Source: Fibrobacteria bacterium (GTDB lineage: Bacteria; Fibrobacterota; Fibrobacteria; UBA11236). Taken from it: DNA of 64,000 nt. Positions 63,090 to 64,000 of this stretch are shown one piece after another. Position numbers and translations under genes: made by a program. Location: assembly GCA_025360005.1 (NCBI GenBank), contig JANYDA010000026.1, positions 1-64,000 of the forward strand, written 5' to 3'. The notes beneath the pieces were generated by a model. It had not been told where the DNA came from. It did not search any database and was given only the letters and a program-made list of their open reading frames with translations. How positions within the stretch are numbered: the first letter of the stretch is position 1; the number at the start of each line of letters is the position of its first letter.

Positions 63090-63228
63090 TGATGCATTTT
63101 TAAAGGAACTCGGATTCGCTCTGGAATCAATCATAAAGCTGGATTCCGAATCTTTGGGCAAGACCTTGTGCCGGATAAATCAAGTCGGGGGGGTGGAAAT
63201 TCGATTCTATGGATACGATGAAGAGTAA
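63070..63228 (+). CDS. possible small protein following the overlapping ORF
   Basis: A 52-codon frame starting ATG at 63070 inside the previous ORF (MTKPGIDDAFLKELGFALES) and ending RFYGYDEE. Overlap of 20 bases is typical of coupled small genes such as toxin-antitoxin or immunity pairs, but no such family is recognised. Confidence 0.3.
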   Translation: MTKPGIDDAFLKELGFALESIIKLDSESLGKTLCRINQVGGVEIRFYGYDEE

Positions 63229-63303
63229 TGGGTACTTACTCCCTTCCATTTCCCGGCAATGGGATCAAGCCTTAGAAAGGCCGAGGGCTTTCGTGGAGGA
63301 TTG

Positions 63304-63331
63304 AAAAAGTCGGTAGCGGGTTGCTACCGAC
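63304..63331 (-). terminator. rho-independent terminator for the minus-strand gene at the right edge
   Basis: A perfect 9-bp stem GTCGGTAGC/GCTACCGAC with a 5-base loop. On the minus strand it is followed by TTTTT (AAAAA at 63304-63308). It lies 8 bases after the stop of the gene ending at 63339. Confidence 0.85.
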
Positions 63332-63338
63332 CCTTGCC

Positions 63339-63998
63339 TCACCAACCCGCTTGGGTGTTCGAGGGGCTCTGTTTGGAAGCGGCCAGCGATTCTTCCATCT
63401 CTTTGATCGCTGCCACATATTCCTGGTTCTTATGCGCCTTGCCTTTGAAATGCTCCAGGATGACGGCCAGCTTGTCTTCCGTGAAGGTCAGCTTCATCTG
63501 CTTGGTGACCTTGCCTTTATAGCCCCACTTCTTCATCAGGTCTTCGCTGAGTTCAAAGGCGTCCGCGGGAGCGTAGAAATTCATCTCGTCGGAGCTGAAG
63601 GAAAAGCATTCGTCCATGTCCATGCATTCGGGAGCCGGGGCGCCCGAGGCCTGCATTTCCATCCACTTATGCACGTGGCGTTTGCGCACTTCCAGGATCT
63701 TGTCCAGGCGCATATAGCCGATGATGAGGAATTTACCGCGGTAGGCTTCCGTAGTCCCTTGGTAGCGGGTGCCGAACAGGAAATACCGGCGGCGGTTCTT
63801 CATGGTGGCCAAGCGCGTCTTGGCATTGGCGCATTGCAGATAGCCGTAGGTCCCGGTCTCGTAATTGGGTTCAAGAATGGCGTTGCCGCGATCGTCCATC
63901 GGTTCCCGCACGGCCAACTCATGTTGTTTGGAGGCATCCAGATGGATGAGAACGCCTTCTCCCTTGCCCCGATAGTCCTGCCAGTTTCCCGCATTCAA
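63339..63998 (-). CDS. hypothetical protein, possibly continuing past the window
   Basis: 219 residues are visible; the frame reaches the window edge, and the TTG at 63998 may not be the real start. Charged, no signal peptide and no membrane segment, so cytoplasmic. The sequence has mixed strands (EGVLIHLDAS, FLIIGYMRLDKI) and a helical C-terminal 75 residues rich in Lys/Glu. No domain is recognised. A strong terminator lies directly downstream. Confidence 0.6.
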   Translation of the reverse strand: MNAGNWQDYRGKGEGVLIHLDASKQHELAVREPMDDRGNAILEPNYETGTYGYLQCANAKTRLATMKNRRRYFLFGTRYQGTTEAYRGKFLIIGYMRLDKILEVRKRHVHKWMEMQASGAPAPECMDMDECFSFSSDEMNFYAPADAFELSEDLMKKWGYKGKVTKQMKLTFTEDKLAVILEHFKGKAHKNQEYVAAIKEMEESLAASKQSPSNTQAGW

Positions 63999-64000
63999 CA

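Overview
The window is a GC-rich bacterial chromosome segment from a Gram-negative-type cell: it carries lipoproteins, exported enzymes, outer-membrane-like proteins and hybrid two-component proteins. A secreted family 9 cellulase with a FlgD-like C-terminus, a carbohydrate esterase, a PQQ-type sugar dehydrogenase, several Ig/cadherin-like lipoproteins and many DUF342 (FapA) and CheX-type proteins suggest a polysaccharide degrader, plausibly from the Fibrobacterota/FCB side of the tree. That placement is inference from gene content; no rRNA is present.

Layout. 1-1713: end of an ABC exporter, a Nudix hydrolase and a small exported protein. 1715-11815: a signalling block with a CheA-like kinase, CheY, two CheX-like proteins, a pseudo-receiver overlapping a FapA protein, and a degenerate HD-GYP protein paired with a second FapA. 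A VOC protein and a lipoprotein interrupt it. 11938-15252: exported proteins, including the sugar dehydrogenase. 15445-22242: a two-gene module (exported protein with a C-terminal membrane helix, plus an Ig-like lipoprotein) present twice in tandem. 22243-27650: an accessory island of lower GC with an IS630 remnant, a full-length IS1634-like element that cuts a beta-propeller gene, and a decayed second IS1634-like copy.

28156-33369 is a heme operon in the order hemX-A-C-D-L. It is followed by ybaB and dnaX, the latter with an A10 run predicted to yield a short gamma-like product. 36044-42393 holds stress, transport and signalling genes (Hsp33, DJ-1, TauE, a hybrid kinase) and a Doc toxin with a ribbon-helix-helix antitoxin. 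42460-45476 is an Rrf2-cysH-cysK-moeB sulfur-assimilation operon, divergent from a mutL whose endonuclease motif is altered. 47528-56023 holds a DUF1080 protein, a zinc-ribbon protein, pth-rplY-tRNAGln-ispE, argF, and a four-gene cassette (KaiC-like ATPase, two small membrane proteins, CheY). 56113-62720 is the cellulase-esterase pair. The right edge has two tiny ORFs and a truncated unknown gene.

The best candidates for something undescribed are the duplicated surface module (15445-22242), the KaiC-like cassette (54264-56023) and the FapA/CheX signalling block. The dnaX slippage site, the MutL motif change and the CysH cysteine spacing are specific and easy to test.
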